From Paenibacillus sp. E222 (GTDB lineage Bacteria; Bacillota; Bacilli; Paenibacillales; Paenibacillaceae), in assembly GCF_013401555.1 (NCBI RefSeq), contig NZ_CP058552.1:248001-312000 (forward strand): a stretch of DNA of 64,000 nt, written 5' to 3'. Made by a program: the position numbers and the translations under genes. Within the stretch, counting starts at the first letter, position 1. Each line of letters starts with the position of its first letter. The notes beneath the pieces were generated by a model. That model had not been told where the DNA came from. It searched no databases and worked only from the letters and a program-made list of their open reading frames with translations. This document shows, in pieces, positions 8,600 to 16,502 of the stretch.

Positions 8600-9544
8600 G
8601 TGCCCAGAAAAAAGCAGCCCATTATTGAATACCGCCACTATAGCTTGCCGATCCATTTTCCAATTCTGCTGTTAAGCGGTGAACGTTGGAAAATCTCCGA
8701 TATCAAAAGTGAACATCTTCATTTCCACAACCATCTGGAGATTGGTATTTGCCATTCGGATAGCGGCATGATGGAGATCAAAGGTGAATCGGTACCTTTT
8801 AAAGCCGGTGACGTGACCTTTATCCCCAGATATCTTCCTCATACAACGTATAGTTCACCCAATGAAGCCAGCTTATGGTCTTATCTCTTTTTCTCGCCCG
8901 AGGACCTCTTTCAACAATCGTTTAAGAGCAGTGCCTACAGTAATTTCGAGCCCAATTTGAGGACCATTAAGGGATTGAACTGCATTCTAAACAGGAAGGA
9001 ACATCCGAAGATTTATACCCTTGCGACATCCGTTGTAGAGGAATTAAAGCAGAAAAATCCTTTATATCAGGAAAGTGCCTATGGCTTATTGCTATCCCTT
9101 TATATCGAACTCCTGCGAACCCATTCCCGGCATGAACCCTTGGCAGACCAAGAAACGCAGCATAATCTAAAAGGTGATCTTGTTATTTCTCCGGTTCTGG
9201 AGTATATCACCAAAAACTATATGTCGCCCATCACCATCGATTTTCTCGCTGATTTGTGCCACCTAAGCACCACTCATTTTCGAAGAAAATTCCATGACAT
9301 CATGGGAACCGCACCCCTGGATTTCCTAAACAGCACCCGAATTGAAGAAGCCTGCAAACAATTAAAAAGCACGGACGCTTCCATTCTTTCAATCTCCGAA
9401 CAAGTCGGTTTTCAGTCCATTTCCAGCTTCAATCGCTGCTTCTCCAAACTTATGGGGAAATCGCCGAAAGAATGGCGCAAAGGCGCACAGTCCGAAGTGC
9501 AATCTGCCAAAGCCTCCATTTTGGAGTTTACGGGGTGGGTGTAG
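8600..9544 (+). CDS. AraC-family regulator with N-terminal cupin
   Basis: This 314-residue transcription factor has a sugar-sensing AraC-type cupin (about residues 15-110; HFHNHLEIGICHSDSG and PHTTYSSPNEASLW) and a C-terminal double helix-turn-helix (about 205-295; LADLCHLSTTHFRRKFHDIMG and ISEQVGFQSISSFNRCFSKLMG). The GTG start is preceded by GGGAG at 9 bases. It is divergent from the GH105-GH112 operon across about 170 bases, so it most likely controls that operon in response to a rhamnogalacturonan-derived sugar. The effector is not known. Confidence 0.9.
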   Translation: MPRKKQPIIEYRHYSLPIHFPILLLSGERWKISDIKSEHLHFHNHLEIGICHSDSGMMEIKGESVPFKAGDVTFIPRYLPHTTYSSPNEASLWSYLFFSPEDLFQQSFKSSAYSNFEPNLRTIKGLNCILNRKEHPKIYTLATSVVEELKQKNPLYQESAYGLLLSLYIELLRTHSRHEPLADQETQHNLKGDLVISPVLEYITKNYMSPITIDFLADLCHLSTTHFRRKFHDIMGTAPLDFLNSTRIEEACKQLKSTDASILSISEQVGFQSISSFNRCFSKLMGKSPKEWRKGAQSEVQSAKASILEFTGWV

Positions 9545-9581
9545 GGAAGGGATATCTGCGATAGAGTTTATAGGCAAATTA

Positions 9582-9614
9582 AAGACGCTTCGGGAGCGAG
9601 TCTCGAGCGTCTTC
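9582..9614. terminator. Terminator between convergent genes
   Basis: AAGACGCTTCG pairs with CGAGCGTCTT (one bulge), followed on the plus strand by a short pyrimidine run and on the minus strand by TTAATTTG. It separates the AraC and DUF4317 genes. Confidence 0.6.
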
Positions 9615-9674
9615 TTACGTTCCTTGGATTATTATTCATTAATTCAACACGAATAAAGGGATTGATAAACGAGT

Positions 9675-10847
9675 CTACAGTACCTCTGTCGTAAGCGTGA
9701 ACCCTTCAATCACGACATCTTCGTCCACTTCAATCATGATACACCGTCTGCCTTGAAAATTCACTTGTTTCACATATCTCAAGTCTTGGGGGCTAACCGA
9801 AATCGTAGCAACTTTGGTTTCAATCTTAATGGACTTGGACGTAAACTTCGGCATAACACTGGTTGCTTTCATTTCATAATTCTTGTTGTCGACGATGGTT
9901 TCAAAAGCACGTTCCACTTTCTCCGACGTCAGGTCCTCTACACCGCTTGCAGTCAGCACACGTTCCAGATCTTTATAATCGAGCTTCGGAGGTTCTTCCT
10001 CATGTGACTCTTCGTTAATTTCGATGACCCGGTTGATCTCCTCGTAAACATGTGCAATGGTGGCGGAGTCGAGCTGTTCACCGGCCACTTCCTTCACGAT
10101 ATCTTCGAAGATCGCCCGTTCTTCCAGTGCTGTAACTGATCGTTCTCCATTCAATACATTTTCAACAAAATGAGGGTCCGGGAAATTGGATTTCCCTGTG
10201 CAATATAGAACACGATTCACATCGGAATAGTTGTCCGTCACGCTGGGGTACAGGAAACCCTGCTCCGGTGTGCTTAATTTGACAACCGGATCTACAATCA
10301 CATTGTACTTAAATTCTCTCTCCACGTAGTCAAACAAGAGCGTTTTCCGCTGCTTCTCCGTCGAATTCACACTGCACAGAATGAATGGATGTGCGAACAC
10401 TTCGTTTTTCTCGCTCTCTTCCGTAGCTTCGTTTCTAGCCTTAGTCGGCAGATAATACTGTCCACGAACGAACGTGACCACCATATCCCGTTCATACTTG
10501 GCATCCGCCAACATTCTTTCCACCAGCAGGAGCATCAGGTCCTGCCATTCCTCCGGATCTCCTGTTACCAGTGCTTGGTGCAGCATCACCTGAGCTGGCT
10601 CTTCTGCTTGCTCCTGGAACTTCAACTCAAACAATTTCTGATCTAGCTCACCTGTCAGCAATTTTTTGAAATTGCCCATGTACAGTTCCTGTTTCTCTCT
10701 GTCCACCAGCTCAAACGGATGGCGCTCCCAATGATAGATCTCGTTCGTTTCTTTCGTAATATACACGTTGAGAATATCGTAAATATTCAGTAAATCATGA
10801 TCCATCTTAAACTGTTTACGTATATGCGCGACTTCTTTTTTATTCAT
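9675..10847 (-). CDS. DUF4317 family protein
   Basis: This 390-residue soluble protein starts MNKKEVAHIRKQFK and has the architecture of DUF4317, a Firmicutes family of unknown function. It is acidic and without signal peptide or membrane segments. A KSNFPDPHFVENVLNG segment lies near the middle and a conserved IMIEVDEDVVIEGF strand at the C-terminus. It is monocistronic. The 358-bp region upstream is largely filled by a long palindromic element, so its promoter must lie between that element and the ATG. Confidence 0.85.
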   Translation of the reverse strand: MNKKEVAHIRKQFKMDHDLLNIYDILNVYITKETNEIYHWERHPFELVDREKQELYMGNFKKLLTGELDQKLFELKFQEQAEEPAQVMLHQALVTGDPEEWQDLMLLLVERMLADAKYERDMVVTFVRGQYYLPTKARNEATEESEKNEVFAHPFILCSVNSTEKQRKTLLFDYVEREFKYNVIVDPVVKLSTPEQGFLYPSVTDNYSDVNRVLYCTGKSNFPDPHFVENVLNGERSVTALEERAIFEDIVKEVAGEQLDSATIAHVYEEINRVIEINEESHEEEPPKLDYKDLERVLTASGVEDLTSEKVERAFETIVDNKNYEMKATSVMPKFTSKSIKIETKVATISVSPQDLRYVKQVNFQGRRCIMIEVDEDVVIEGFTLTTEVL

Positions 10848-10891
10848 GATTCGTTAGACAACTCCTCAAGTAAATTGGCCTTACAAGTATA

Positions 10892-11119
10892 AACGATATA
10901 AAAAACCTTCGCTATATAAGTTCAACTAAAGAATATTTCCACGGGTACTCCGCCGATGACAGAACAACCTTCCGATCACTGTTATCCCCAGATTTTTTTG
11001 ATTTTTTTAATGGTAAAATCCGGGGATAAAGGCGAACGCTTCGCTTCTTCAGGTTATTTCTGTCCTCTCCGTTATCGTGAAAATGTTAATTGAACTTATA
11101 TAAAAGGACCTTTATCGTT
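10892..11119. repeat. 228-bp imperfect palindromic intergenic element (MITE/REP-like)
   Basis: The two halves are inverted copies. Outer arms AACGATA...TATATAAGTTCAACTAA (left) match the complement of TTAATTGAACTTATATA...TATCGTT (right). Inner arms TATCCCCAGATTTT and AAAATCCGGGGATA pair with one mismatch around a T-rich loop. There is no coding frame. The size and fold fit a non-autonomous palindromic mobile element or a large structured RNA. Such long palindromes would be expected in many copies in the genome. Confidence 0.75.
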
Positions 11120-11140
11120 ATATGTCATCTGCGGTAACTA

Positions 11141-11177
11141 AAAAGAAAGACGCATCAGGAATGTTTCCTGTGCGTCT
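11141..11177 (-). terminator. Terminator of the lpdA-hlyD-permease operon
   Basis: On the minus strand AGACGCA-CAGGAA pairs with TTCCTG-TGCGTCT (one bulge), followed by TTTCTTTTTAG. It lies 29 bases after the permease stop. Confidence 0.8.
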
Positions 11178-11205
11178 GTTCTCGTTTTACTGCTTATCTT
11201 TTCAT

Positions 11206-12381
11206 TTAACTGCTGATTGGCAACATATCTCCATTCAATAGGGGTTCACGGCTGGGAGACACTTTCTTCCCTTCACGCAAAAACAGTAACCCCATGAACA
11301 AGGACACAACGCCAATAATAATTAGCAATGCCCCCAACTCCTGACTGTAGGCTGCAAGTGCTCCGTCCCGAAAAGCCATCCCGCGAATCAGGCGGTTAAG
11401 CCAGTTCATCGGTAAAGCCCATGCGAAAATTTGGAATGGTACTGGAAATGCCAGCGGCGTTAGTTGAATTCCCGTAGCCAGAAAGGAGGGATACAATACA
11501 AAGCTGGTTCGTAGGCTGACTTTGGATATGTCTTTGGCTGTGTATCCAATCAACATACCCATGAGTGACAAGGCGAAGGAATAAATAACCAGTGGGATAA
11601 TAAAAAGATAAGGCTCCGCTTCAAATCGCATTCCTCCCACCTGCTTTAACAATCCATAGGATAAGAGCAGCGAAAGTGAACTTAACACTGCGTAAGGTAC
11701 AGACCGAATCCATAGCTGGAAAGGTGACTTTCCGTTTGCAAACAGTTTTCCTTCCTGACGAAGCCGAGGTGCAATCGAGCCCGCTGCGCTTGTCGTAATC
11801 ATCAATACTACGATATTCACAAATCCTAGCACCATAAAACCGACATAACTGGAGGTTGGATTAAACAGCATACGCTGCTGAAGGGATAACGGTGACACGA
11901 TTCCTTTAGCTGTTTCGGCATCCATCCCTTTCTGGATCAGACGTGTTATGGAAAGGGTCATATTTTCTGTCTGGATGATCTCCTGAATTGCGGTCCGGAT
12001 TCCGGTTAGCCCCGAGGGCATGGTGTTATCCATCAATATGCCGATATTCGTCGATTTCCCTTGTTGTTGACGCATTACCAAATGATTGGGGAGCATAATG
12101 ACCGCAACAGCCTGCTCATTGGCAAGCAATGTTTCCGGACTCATTCGGCTCGCATACACACTTTTGACGCTCATATATGGTGAGGCATTTATTTTGGAGA
12201 TCAACTGCCGTGAATATTCGCTATGATCCTCATCAATGACCACAACTGGTGATTTACTGAGTTGATTCTGCGAAAACATTAAACCAAAAAATAGGGCTGC
12301 AATCATTGGCCCAATAAAAATTAGCCGTATATACTTACTTCCTACGACGTACTTCCACTCGTCAATCAGTGATTTCATCAA
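11206..12381 (-). CDS. ABC-2 type transporter permease (YbhR/YhgE-like)
   Basis: This 391-residue membrane protein has one N-terminal membrane helix (about residues 19-37), a large extracytoplasmic domain (about 40-165), then five or six helices (about 170-375), the ABC2_membrane_3 layout of drug-export permeases. It overlaps the end of the HlyD-like gene by 20 bases, so the two are translationally linked and probably form one export complex. No ABC ATPase is present in this operon. The permease would need an ATPase encoded elsewhere, or works as a different type of exporter. The substrate is unknown. Confidence 0.85.
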   Translation of the reverse strand: MMKSLIDEWKYVVGSKYIRLIFIGPMIAALFFGLMFSQNQLSKSPVVVIDEDHSEYSRQLISKINASPYMSVKSVYASRMSPETLLANEQAVAVIMLPNHLVMRQQQGKSTNIGILMDNTMPSGLTGIRTAIQEIIQTENMTLSITRLIQKGMDAETAKGIVSPLSLQQRMLFNPTSSYVGFMVLGFVNIVVLMITTSAAGSIAPRLRQEGKLFANGKSPFQLWIRSVPYAVLSSLSLLLSYGLLKQVGGMRFEAEPYLFIIPLVIYSFALSLMGMLIGYTAKDISKVSLRTSFVLYPSFLATGIQLTPLAFPVPFQIFAWALPMNWLNRLIRGMAFRDGALAAYSQELGALLIIIGVVSLFMGLLFLREGKKVSPSREPLLNGDMLPISS

Positions 12382-12994
12382 GTTTCACCTCTGCCGTCAT
12401 CCCGGGAAGCAGATCAGCATTCGAATCCATCGATATTCGGACCAGAAACATACTTAGATCAGCTTGCCCTTTTTCCCGTGACATGCGCAAGCTCGCGAAT
12501 TGTGGGGCAGATGAGATGGAAGTAACAACCCCACTCAACTGTGCTGGCTGATCCAAATACGGAAAATGAACATCAATGCTTTGATTCACTTCAAGCTTTT
12601 GAACTTCACTTTCCTGGATGTAGAGGTCCGTATAGTAATTATTCTTTTGCAGAACCGCCAGCGGCACTCCTGCTTGCACTTGATCTCCCTGCTTTACAGT
12701 AACTCGGTCAACCAAACCATCATACGGCGCGAGTACATCCACTTCTCCTTCCCCAGCTGATTTCACTTTGAAAAGCACCTCTCCCTCTTTCACGGAGTCA
12801 CCTGCAGAAGCACCTGCCTCTACAATTGCCCCAGGACTATTCTGATAAAATAAAGTCGTTTGTTCTGCCTCAAGTATGCCTTGTTTCCTGCTCTCAGCCT
12901 GACTTACAGCATCCTTCCCTTTAACAGCCAGAAGTGAACCTCCAACAATGAGCACCATCGCAATTCCGATATACAAACCTGCTTTTATCTTCAT
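12362..12994 (-). CDS. HlyD/biotin-lipoyl-type efflux adaptor
   Basis: This 210-residue protein has an N-terminal membrane anchor (about residues 5-24), a lipoyl/barrel-sandwich domain (GDSVKEGEVLFKVKS ... APYDGLVDRVTVKQGDQVQAG, about 65-115) and a C-terminal beta-barrel ending PGMTAEVKLDEI. It is much shorter than classic HlyD and lacks the long coiled-coil hairpin, as is common in Gram-positive adaptors. It lies between lpdA (49 bases upstream) and the overlapping permease gene, implying a joint export function. Confidence 0.85.
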   Translation of the reverse strand: MKIKAGLYIGIAMVLIVGGSLLAVKGKDAVSQAESRKQGILEAEQTTLFYQNSPGAIVEAGASAGDSVKEGEVLFKVKSAGEGEVDVLAPYDGLVDRVTVKQGDQVQAGVPLAVLQKNNYYTDLYIQESEVQKLEVNQSIDVHFPYLDQPAQLSGVVTSISSAPQFASLRMSREKGQADLSMFLVRISMDSNADLLPGMTAEVKLDEITD

Positions 12995-13043
12995 TCTTTT
13001 ATCTCTCCCGTTCCCAATCCTCGTGTATGGTTAAATTTGCTGA

Positions 13044-14429
13044 CTATTTTTGCTTTTTCATTTTGGTGACCGCGTTCTCGGCTGCCTCCATGATCACTTC
13101 TCCCAAAGTGGGATGAGGGTGAATCGTCATGGCCAGATCCTCTACGGTTGCGCCCATTTCAATTGCAAGTGCGAGCTCCGATATCAGTGTGGATGCCTCC
13201 ACGCCAACGATTTGCGCACCAATGACAATTCCTGAAGTCGGGTCAACCACTATTTTCACAAAACCTTCGGTTTCCCTTAACGCCAATGCTCTTCCGTTGA
13301 TCCCAAAAGAAGATTTTCCGATAACCACCGGAATGGCCTGTGCTTTGGCTTCCGTCTCACTTACTCCAACACTGGATAGCTCTGGATTAGAAAAGACAAC
13401 AAGCGGAATCACCTTGTAATCCACTTTGGAGGTGAGACCCGCAATGGCCTCTGCTGCTACTTTCGCTTCGTAAGATGCTTTGTGAGCGAGTGCCGGACCT
13501 GCTGTTATATCTCCAATGGCATAAATGTGAGGGATAACCGTTCTGCACTGTTCATCCGTCTCAACCAGTCCTTTGTTCGTTACGGGCAAACCTATGCGTT
13601 CCAGTCCTAACTGGCCGTCTGTATTGGGTTTCCTGCCGATTGTGACCAATACATATTCTGCTGTAACTTGTTGCTGCTCCTGATTTTTTGAATAATGCAG
13701 TGTAATGGAATCCGCATTGTGCTCCACCTTTTCGGCAATCGCTCCGGTTACGATGTGGATGCCGTCCGCCTTTAATTGTTTGACTACCGGGGCTGCAAGT
13801 TCCGCCTCGAATCCGGGCAATACCTGTGCTCCACCCTCCAAAATCGTTACCTTTGTTCCGAATTTCGCATACATCTGTCCAAGCTCCACCCCAATATAAC
13901 CTCCGCCGATCACAACCAGACTACTCGGAACCTCCTGCAGAGACAGTGCCTCTGTGGAAGACAAGATGCGACCTCCAACCGGAAATGCGGGCAGCTCAAT
14001 CGGACGAGATCCCGTTGCCAGTATGAGGTTTTTAAAAGAAATGCTTTGCTCCTGTCCAGTTTGATGGATCATCGCTGTGTGCTCATCCACCAGACTGGCC
14101 TCTCCTTCGAGAATGGTCACATTCGCAGTCTTTAACAAATAGCGGACGCCACCTGCCTGTTTATTCACAACCCCCTGCTTGAAATGCTGAGCAATCTTAA
14201 ATGTCGCTGCCGCGTCAGCTTGATTGAACCGTCTGAACAAATCATGCCGATGTGATTCCGCAATCAATGCTTTGGATGGTATGCAACCCACATGCGTGCA
14301 GACCCCGCCGAGCTGGTGACGTTCGACGATTGCCGTCTTCATTCCCAGTTGCGAAGAACGAAGCGCCGCCACATATCCTCCCGGACCTGATCCAATAACT
14401 AACGTATCTACAGACTCAAGTTTACTCAT
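13044..14429 (-). CDS. lpdA: Dihydrolipoyl dehydrogenase
   Basis: This 461-residue flavoprotein disulfide reductase has the FAD-binding GSGPGG (13-18), the redox pair Cys44/Cys49 in GGVCTHVGCIPSK, the NAD-binding GGGYIGVE (about 174) and the C-terminal HPHPTLGE (about 440) that supplies the catalytic His and Glu. In the family it reoxidises dihydrolipoamide of 2-oxoacid dehydrogenases. Here no E1 or E2 gene is near. Instead it leads an operon with an efflux adaptor and permease and is divergent from a TetR gene. A role in redox stress or thiol/disulfide chemistry linked to export is possible but is inference. Confidence 0.9.
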   Translation of the reverse strand: MSKLESVDTLVIGSGPGGYVAALRSSQLGMKTAIVERHQLGGVCTHVGCIPSKALIAESHRHDLFRRFNQADAAATFKIAQHFKQGVVNKQAGGVRYLLKTANVTILEGEASLVDEHTAMIHQTGQEQSISFKNLILATGSRPIELPAFPVGGRILSSTEALSLQEVPSSLVVIGGGYIGVELGQMYAKFGTKVTILEGGAQVLPGFEAELAAPVVKQLKADGIHIVTGAIAEKVEHNADSITLHYSKNQEQQQVTAEYVLVTIGRKPNTDGQLGLERIGLPVTNKGLVETDEQCRTVIPHIYAIGDITAGPALAHKASYEAKVAAEAIAGLTSKVDYKVIPLVVFSNPELSSVGVSETEAKAQAIPVVIGKSSFGINGRALALRETEGFVKIVVDPTSGIVIGAQIVGVEASTLISELALAIEMGATVEDLAMTIHPHPTLGEVIMEAAENAVTKMKKQK

Positions 14430-14460
14430 ATCCTGATACCTCCCGTTTTGAAGTCAATTT

Positions 14461-14511
14461 AAAATATGATGATCATAATATATTATAACCATCATATTTT
14501 AAGGCCGTCAA
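14461..14511 (-). promoter_or_regulatory. lpdA-operon promoter with operator-like dyads
   Basis: Read on the minus strand: TTGACG, an 18-base spacer and TATAAT (plus-strand 14506-14511 and 14482-14487). The -10 lies inside a perfect 10-base inverted repeat, AAAATATGAT at 14461-14470 and ATCATATTTT at 14491-14500. The motif ATGATGRYTATAAT recurs at the tetR promoter, marking a likely TetR operator. Confidence 0.7.
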
Positions 14512-14559
14512 CAACCGTAATTAACCCTTTTGTAAAGCAACAGATATTCAGTCGCCAAA

Positions 14560-14589
14560 TTGACAAGCTTTATTATGATGACTATAATA
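14560..14589 (+). promoter_or_regulatory. tetR promoter, consensus sigma-A, with overlapping operator
   Basis: TTGACA (14560-14565), a 17-base spacer and TATAAT (14583-14588) match the sigma-A consensus exactly. The dyad TATTAT-N7-ATAATA (14571-14589) covers spacer and -10, and shares ATGATGRYTATAAT with the divergent lpdA promoter. Confidence 0.75.
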
Positions 14590-14629
14590 TTTTAAAAAGC
14601 AGAATCATAAAATTATGGAGTGAATGATA

Positions 14630-15205
14630 ATGCCCTATCCCAAAGGCCATAAAATAAAAGTACGAGGTAAAATTGTTGAGAGTGCGGCTCGGGCTTTTCG
14701 CACCAATGGTATTCAGGACGTCAGTGTACCGTTCATTATGAAGGGAGCCGGATTGACTCATGGAGGGTTCTACTCACACTTTGACAACAAGGAACAGTTG
14801 GTCGCCGAAGCCTGTGAATATGCCATCAGTGATACCATCGCACTTCTTCAGAAAGTCGCTGATCAGGAAGAGCAGAATCCCAAAATCAATACAGTCATCG
14901 ATTATTATCTCAGTCCCTATCACCGCGACAAAACAGAAATGAGCTGCATTTTTCCTGCACTTTCTGGCGAAATCTCCCGCTCCTCCAAAGAGGTTCGGCA
15001 GGTGTTCACTCATGAACTGGAGCGGATGATTGCTTTTATCTCCAATCTGGCAGATATGGATGTGTCCAAAGGTCGTGCACTGTTCAGTACCATGGTTGGC
15101 TCGCTTGTTCTTGCGCGGTCTGTTAGTGATCCTGAACTAAGCGACAGCTTCCTCGCGGCGGGCAGGCTGCAAGCCAAAGAAATGCTTAGAAGTATGCAGG
15201 GGTAA
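14630..15205 (+). CDS. TetR/AcrR-family repressor
   Basis: This 191-residue regulator has an N-terminal TetR helix-turn-helix (about residues 8-55; FRTNGIQDVSVPFIMKGAGL then THGGFYSHFDNKEQL) and a C-terminal ligand/dimer domain with a single Cys (MSCIFPALSGE). Of two close ATGs, the one at 14630 is 9 bases from GGAG and is preferred over that at 14624. It is divergent from lpdA-hlyD-permease and both promoters share a dyad, so it probably represses both. The inducer is unknown. Confidence 0.88.
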   Translation: MPYPKGHKIKVRGKIVESAARAFRTNGIQDVSVPFIMKGAGLTHGGFYSHFDNKEQLVAEACEYAISDTIALLQKVADQEEQNPKINTVIDYYLSPYHRDKTEMSCIFPALSGEISRSSKEVRQVFTHELERMIAFISNLADMDVSKGRALFSTMVGSLVLARSVSDPELSDSFLAAGRLQAKEMLRSMQG

Positions 15206-15210
15206 ACATA

Positions 15211-15237
15211 AAAACACGCCTATAAATGGCGTGTTTT
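15211..15237 (+). terminator. Terminator of the TetR gene
   Basis: A perfect 10-base stem, AAAACACGCC and GGCGTGTTTT, with a 7-base loop and T-rich tail, lies 5 bases after the stop codon. Confidence 0.9.
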
Positions 15238-15372
15238 CTCTTATTTGTTTTCAACTAAATAATTCTTCATACTAGCCACCGTAACGCTATTTTCACATTC
15301 ACTGTATTGGGTAATGATCACGCCAAGACTTTTATGAAAACGAATTATTGTCATCTATTAGCTCCAAGAAAA

Positions 15373-15384
15373 ATATGGTATACT
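15373..15384 (+). promoter_or_regulatory. Extended -10 promoter of the small toxin gene
   Basis: TGG-TATACT is an extended -10 element about 65 bases upstream of the toxin start. No good -35 is present at the right spacing. Confidence 0.45.
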
Positions 15385-15448
15385 CACAGAGCAATGGAAA
15401 GGCTTATATGGGCTGTCGGCTAATCTCCCGGGAGGGAGGTGATGCCTT

Positions 15449-15529
15449 GTGACAGTATTTGAAACAATTATGCTAATGCTTACCTTCGGTTTGCTGCTTG
15501 TAGCGCTGCTGTCCAATAAAGACAAATAG
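15449..15529 (+). CDS. Holin-like type I toxin peptide (Hol_Tox family)
   Basis: This 26-codon gene encodes a single hydrophobic helix: MTVFETIMLMLTF, then GLLLVALL, then a charged SNKDK tail. The pattern M-x-V-[FY]-E-[TA]-I-x-L-M followed by a membrane helix and lysines is that of putative holin-like toxins (PF16935) and of TxpA/BsrG-type membrane toxins. The start is a GTG behind a very strong GGGAGGTGA site at 6 bases. An oppositely directed promoter and terminator downstream indicate an overlapping antisense RNA. The peptide is expected to insert in the cell's own membrane when not silenced. Confidence 0.8.
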   Translation: MTVFETIMLMLTFGLLLVALLSNKDK

Positions 15530-15661
15530 ACCGCCCTCTGGCTAAGGGATGCGGTCTATTTAGTCGGTACCCTGCTTGTTAAGCCCACCGCCCTTAAAAG
15601 CGGCTATTGCATCGGAGAGTCGTGTTAGCGCACGGCTCTCTTTGCATTATAAGCTGTTTCT
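15520..15661 (-). ncRNA. Antisense RNA antitoxin (RatA/SR4-like), proposed
   Basis: A strong minus-strand promoter at 15668-15695 would start RNA near 15661. A hairpin (minus strand ATAGACCGC ... GCGGTCTAT, plus coordinates 15526-15559) followed by TTGTCTTTATT would end it at about 15520. The roughly 140-nt RNA overlaps the 3' part of the toxin message, including its stop codon, as in convergent type I systems. The RNA itself is inferred from signals. Confidence 0.65.
15615..15645 (+). terminator. Terminator of the toxin message
   Basis: GAGAGTCGTG and CACGGCTCTC form a 10-bp stem with one G-U pair and a 6-base loop, followed by TTTGCATTAT. Confidence 0.65.
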
Positions 15662-15667
15662 GTCCTT

Positions 15668-15695
15668 ATTATAACATGGTGATTGTGGATTTCAA
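15668..15695 (-). promoter_or_regulatory. Promoter of the antisense RNA
   Basis: On the minus strand TTGAAA, a 16-base spacer and TGT-TATAAT form an extended -10 promoter close to consensus, stronger than the toxin promoter. Excess antisense RNA is usual for type I antitoxins. Confidence 0.75.
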
Positions 15696-15758
15696 TCCAA
15701 AGCATAGCCATGTTATTCACATGTTCACTATGCCAAAACTGACGATAAGGCGAAAGCA

Positions 15759-16466
15759 TCAGCATCTTACATATTTACGCTTGAACCCCGTTCGCCCTTT
15801 ATCCACTGCCTTTTGAATATTTTCGGAAGCTTGCAGGAACTTGCTCTTAGGTTTGTCCTTGTCGACTTCAACAGGTCCCACGGCCTTAGCTGTCTCCACT
15901 GCCTGATCGTGCAGCGGTTGATAGGATGTCGCGATGGTGTACAGGAAGTTGTTCATCGAATATTTCGTTCGTTCCGGAGATTCGTGAATCGTCTTTTTCA
16001 CCCGTTCGAGCATCTCCATCATTTTATTTTCGGAGAATTCGCTATCCGGTCGGCTACCAAGCAACCAACAGTAGCAGCTCCATCCTGCTGACATTTTCAG
16101 CTCATCTCCGCTCGCGATCCACTTATCCGAAACTTCTTGAGCAATATCCGTCTCTGCCAACGTGACGGCAACGATAAAATCAGAGATCATGTAAAAATAA
16201 GCAGCGTCGATCCAACGGTCAAAATCAGCTTCCGTCATCGCTTGGGGATCGGCAATTACGCCAGCAAAGTACATTGCATCATAATTCCCCGTAGCGTAAA
16301 GCTGCTCAGCCAAAGGTTGATCCTTTTTAATTTTCTTCGCCATGGGTTTCATCGCTCCGGTTGCCACCCCAAAAAGCGGTTCATGTGCGCCATTGGACAT
16401 ATATATTTTCTTTGTTCGTTCTTTGCCCAGTGCCTCCAGCTCTTGCATTACTTCATCCAGATTCAA
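15759..16466 (-). CDS. DNA alkylation repair protein (AlkD-like HEAT repeat)
   Basis: This 235-residue all-helical protein matches the PF08713 family (AlkC/AlkD glycosylases removing alkylated purines). Recognisable are GVATGAMKPMAKKIKKD near the N-terminus, the repeated helical FDRWIDAAYFYMISDFIV segment, and the lysine-rich C-terminus GRTGFKRKYVRC. The start is TTG with AAGGGGTG at 8 bases. It lies 36 bases after the AAA ATPase gene in the same direction and may be co-transcribed. The exact catalytic Asp was not assigned, so enzymatic activity is inferred from family. Confidence 0.85.
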   Translation of the reverse strand: MNLDEVMQELEALGKERTKKIYMSNGAHEPLFGVATGAMKPMAKKIKKDQPLAEQLYATGNYDAMYFAGVIADPQAMTEADFDRWIDAAYFYMISDFIVAVTLAETDIAQEVSDKWIASGDELKMSAGWSCYCWLLGSRPDSEFSENKMMEMLERVKKTIHESPERTKYSMNNFLYTIATSYQPLHDQAVETAKAVGPVEVDKDKPKSKFLQASENIQKAVDKGRTGFKRKYVRC

Positions 16467-16502
16467 TTCCCAACACCCCTTAACCCTATTAAATTTTTAT
16501 GC

